Shown piece after piece: positions 62,920-64,000 of a stretch of DNA of 64,000 nucleotides. The position numbers and the translations under genes are program-made. The first letter of the stretch is position 1, and each line of letters starts with the position of its first letter. The notes beneath the pieces were generated by a model. It was not told the DNA's origin, ran no database searches, and worked only from the letters and a program-made list of their open reading frames with translations. Source of the stretch: Pigmentiphaga sp. NML080357 (GTDB lineage Bacteria; Pseudomonadota; Gammaproteobacteria; Burkholderiales; Burkholderiaceae_B); assembly GCF_002188465.1 (NCBI RefSeq), contig NZ_NINW01000048.1, positions 1-64,000 on the forward strand, in the 5' to 3' direction.

Positions 62920-64000
62920 ATGAAGCAAAGCATGGAAGGATTGACCGAGAAAGCGGTGCGGCGCAACGCGCTGGTGCTCAGTTGCGCGCAGGCGCTTGGC
63001 GGCGCGAGTCCGGCCATCGTCATATCGCTCGGCGGGCTGGTGGGACAGACCCTGGCGGAAGACAAGGCGCTGGCGACCTTGCCGGTGAGCCTCTATAACC
63101 TCGGCCTTGCCCTGGGCACCATTCCCGCCGCGATGCTCATGCGCCGTCTCGGCCGGCGCGCGGCCTACATGCTGGGCGCGGCCATCGGCGTGGTGGCCGG
63201 CCTGCTGGGCGCCCACAGCATCACGTCCGGCGCCTTCGCCCTGTTCTGCGTCGCCACCGCCATCGCCGGCCTCTACGGTTCATGCGTGCAGAGCTATCGC
63301 TTCGGCGCCACCGACGGCGCCGATCCGGCCTTTCGGGCGCGTGCCATTTCCTGGGTCATGGTGGGCGGCCTCGTGGGCGCCGTCGTGGGCCCGCAAACCG
63401 TCATCTGGACCCGCGACGCCATCGCCGGCATCCCGTTCGCCGGCAGTTTCGTGGGCCAGGCCGCGCTCGCCTTGCTGGCGATCCCGGTGCTGATGATGCT
63501 GCGCGGATCGGTACGTCCGGCGGCCGAGCAGAGCGGCGGCCGCTCCCTGCGCGAGATCGCGTCGTCCGGCCGCTTCGTCGTGGCGGTGATCGCCGGCATC
63601 GTGTCGTTCGGCATGATGAGCTTCGTGATGACCGCCGCGCCGATCGCGATGGTGGCTTGCGGGCACACGGTGGGTGAGGCTGCGATGGGCATCCAGTGGC
63701 ACGTGCTGGCGATGTATGCGCCGAGTTTCTTCACCGGCAGGCTGATCACGCGCTATGGCAAGGAGCGCGTCACCATGGCGGGACTCCTGTTGATGGCGGT
63801 CTCGGGCACGATCGCGCTGGCGGGGCTGACCGTGGCGCATTTCTGGCTGTCGCTGGTCTTCCTCGGCGTGGGGTGGAATCTCGGTTTCATCGGCGCGACC
63901 GCGATGGTCACCGACTGCTACCGGCCCGAGGAACGAACCAAGGTGCAGGCCCTGAACGACTTCCTGGTGTTCGGGTCGGTGGCGCTGGCTTCGTTCTCCT
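62920..64000 (+). CDS. MFS transporter, YcaD/Bcr-like (3' truncated)
   Basis: The frame is open to the right edge, giving 360 visible residues. It starts at ATG behind GGGGAGG. It has at least ten transmembrane segments with LPVSLYNLGLALGTIPAAML and the cytoplasmic loop MRRLGRRAAYMLGAAIG between segments 2 and 3, a standard MFS motif. The start of the second half, GRLITRYGKERVTMAGLLLM, repeats the motif. The gene is divergent from the DHA2 exporter. The substrate is unknown. Confidence 0.85.
   Translation, partial: MKQSMEGLTEKAVRRNALVLSCAQALGGASPAIVISLGGLVGQTLAEDKALATLPVSLYNLGLALGTIPAAMLMRRLGRRAAYMLGAAIGVVAGLLGAHSITSGAFALFCVATAIAGLYGSCVQSYRFGATDGADPAFRARAISWVMVGGLVGAVVGPQTVIWTRDAIAGIPFAGSFVGQAALALLAIPVLMMLRGSVRPAAEQSGGRSLREIASSGRFVVAVIAGIVSFGMMSFVMTAAPIAMVACGHTVGEAAMGIQWHVLAMYAPSFFTGRLITRYGKERVTMAGLLLMAVSGTIALAGLTVAHFWLSLVFLGVGWNLGFIGATAMVTDCYRPEERTKVQALNDFLVFGSVALASFS

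Overview
The window is a GC-rich chromosomal segment of a beta-proteobacterium, most likely a member of the Alcaligenaceae (Bordetella or Achromobacter type). This rests on gene content and style: several Liv-type ABC transporter operons, a lysine/alanine-rich histone H1-like protein, RdgC, and an interspersed GC-rich palindromic repeat family. The genus is an inference. Both window edges cut genes.

Bases 1 to about 14,150 are the right part of a contractile-tailed (myophage-type) prophage. Left to right they hold a truncated tail tape-measure/transglycosylase protein, a small baseplate-like protein, a baseplate J-like protein, a tail protein I-like protein with LDGTW repeats, an SGNH esterase separated from it only by an in-frame amber codon, small tail-fibre proteins, and a C-type-lectin/formylglycine-generating-enzyme-like receptor-binding protein. 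A diversity-generating retroelement (DGR) follows. The target gene ends in a variable repeat (VR1) that differs from the template repeat (TR1) at 17 of 119 positions, 16 of them at template adenines. A 9-bp hairpin with a GATA loop lies just behind VR1. The cassette then continues as membrane protein, avd1, TR1, RT1, avd2, TR2, RT2. There are therefore two complete avd-TR-RT modules in tandem, with nearly equal spacing, and the second template has no variable repeat that I can find in the window. This is the most unusual system here. The prophage ends in a short AT-rich stretch near 14,130-14,180.

From 14.2 kb on the sequence looks like ordinary chromosome. It carries a small XRE regulator; livHMGF with a convergent binding-protein gene (14.7-19.6 kb); a ParB-domain protein; a tannase-family lipoprotein and other lipoproteins; an Old Yellow Enzyme gene next to a perfect 26-bp palindrome; an HPP-CBS membrane protein; an EAL phosphodiesterase and an HDOD protein; a DUF2157/DUF4401/GDYXXLXY membrane operon; cysE; a second Liv operon, livJ-HMGF (33.6-38.3 kb); a Bcr/CflA exporter; the histone-like gene; and a third Liv operon (40.4-46.5 kb, minus strand) that ends in an aldehyde dehydrogenase and is divergent from an AraC regulator, which suggests uptake and oxidation of an aromatic or aldehyde-yielding compound.

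The last third carries a serine/threonine dehydratase, a TerC-family gene under a yybP-ykoY (Mn2+) riboswitch, a sulfatase-fold membrane enzyme, three MFS exporters plus one cut by the right edge, rdgC, a dodecin, and a Fur-box-preceded operon (PepSY membrane protein, DUF2271, DUF4198, ApbE, flavodoxin-reductase) that looks like an iron-regulated membrane flavin reductase system. Copies of one GC-rich repeat family sit at 34.9, 47.6/47.7 and 58.5/58.7 kb, the last two sites as inverted pairs. I saw no tRNA, rRNA, CRISPR array or insertion sequence.
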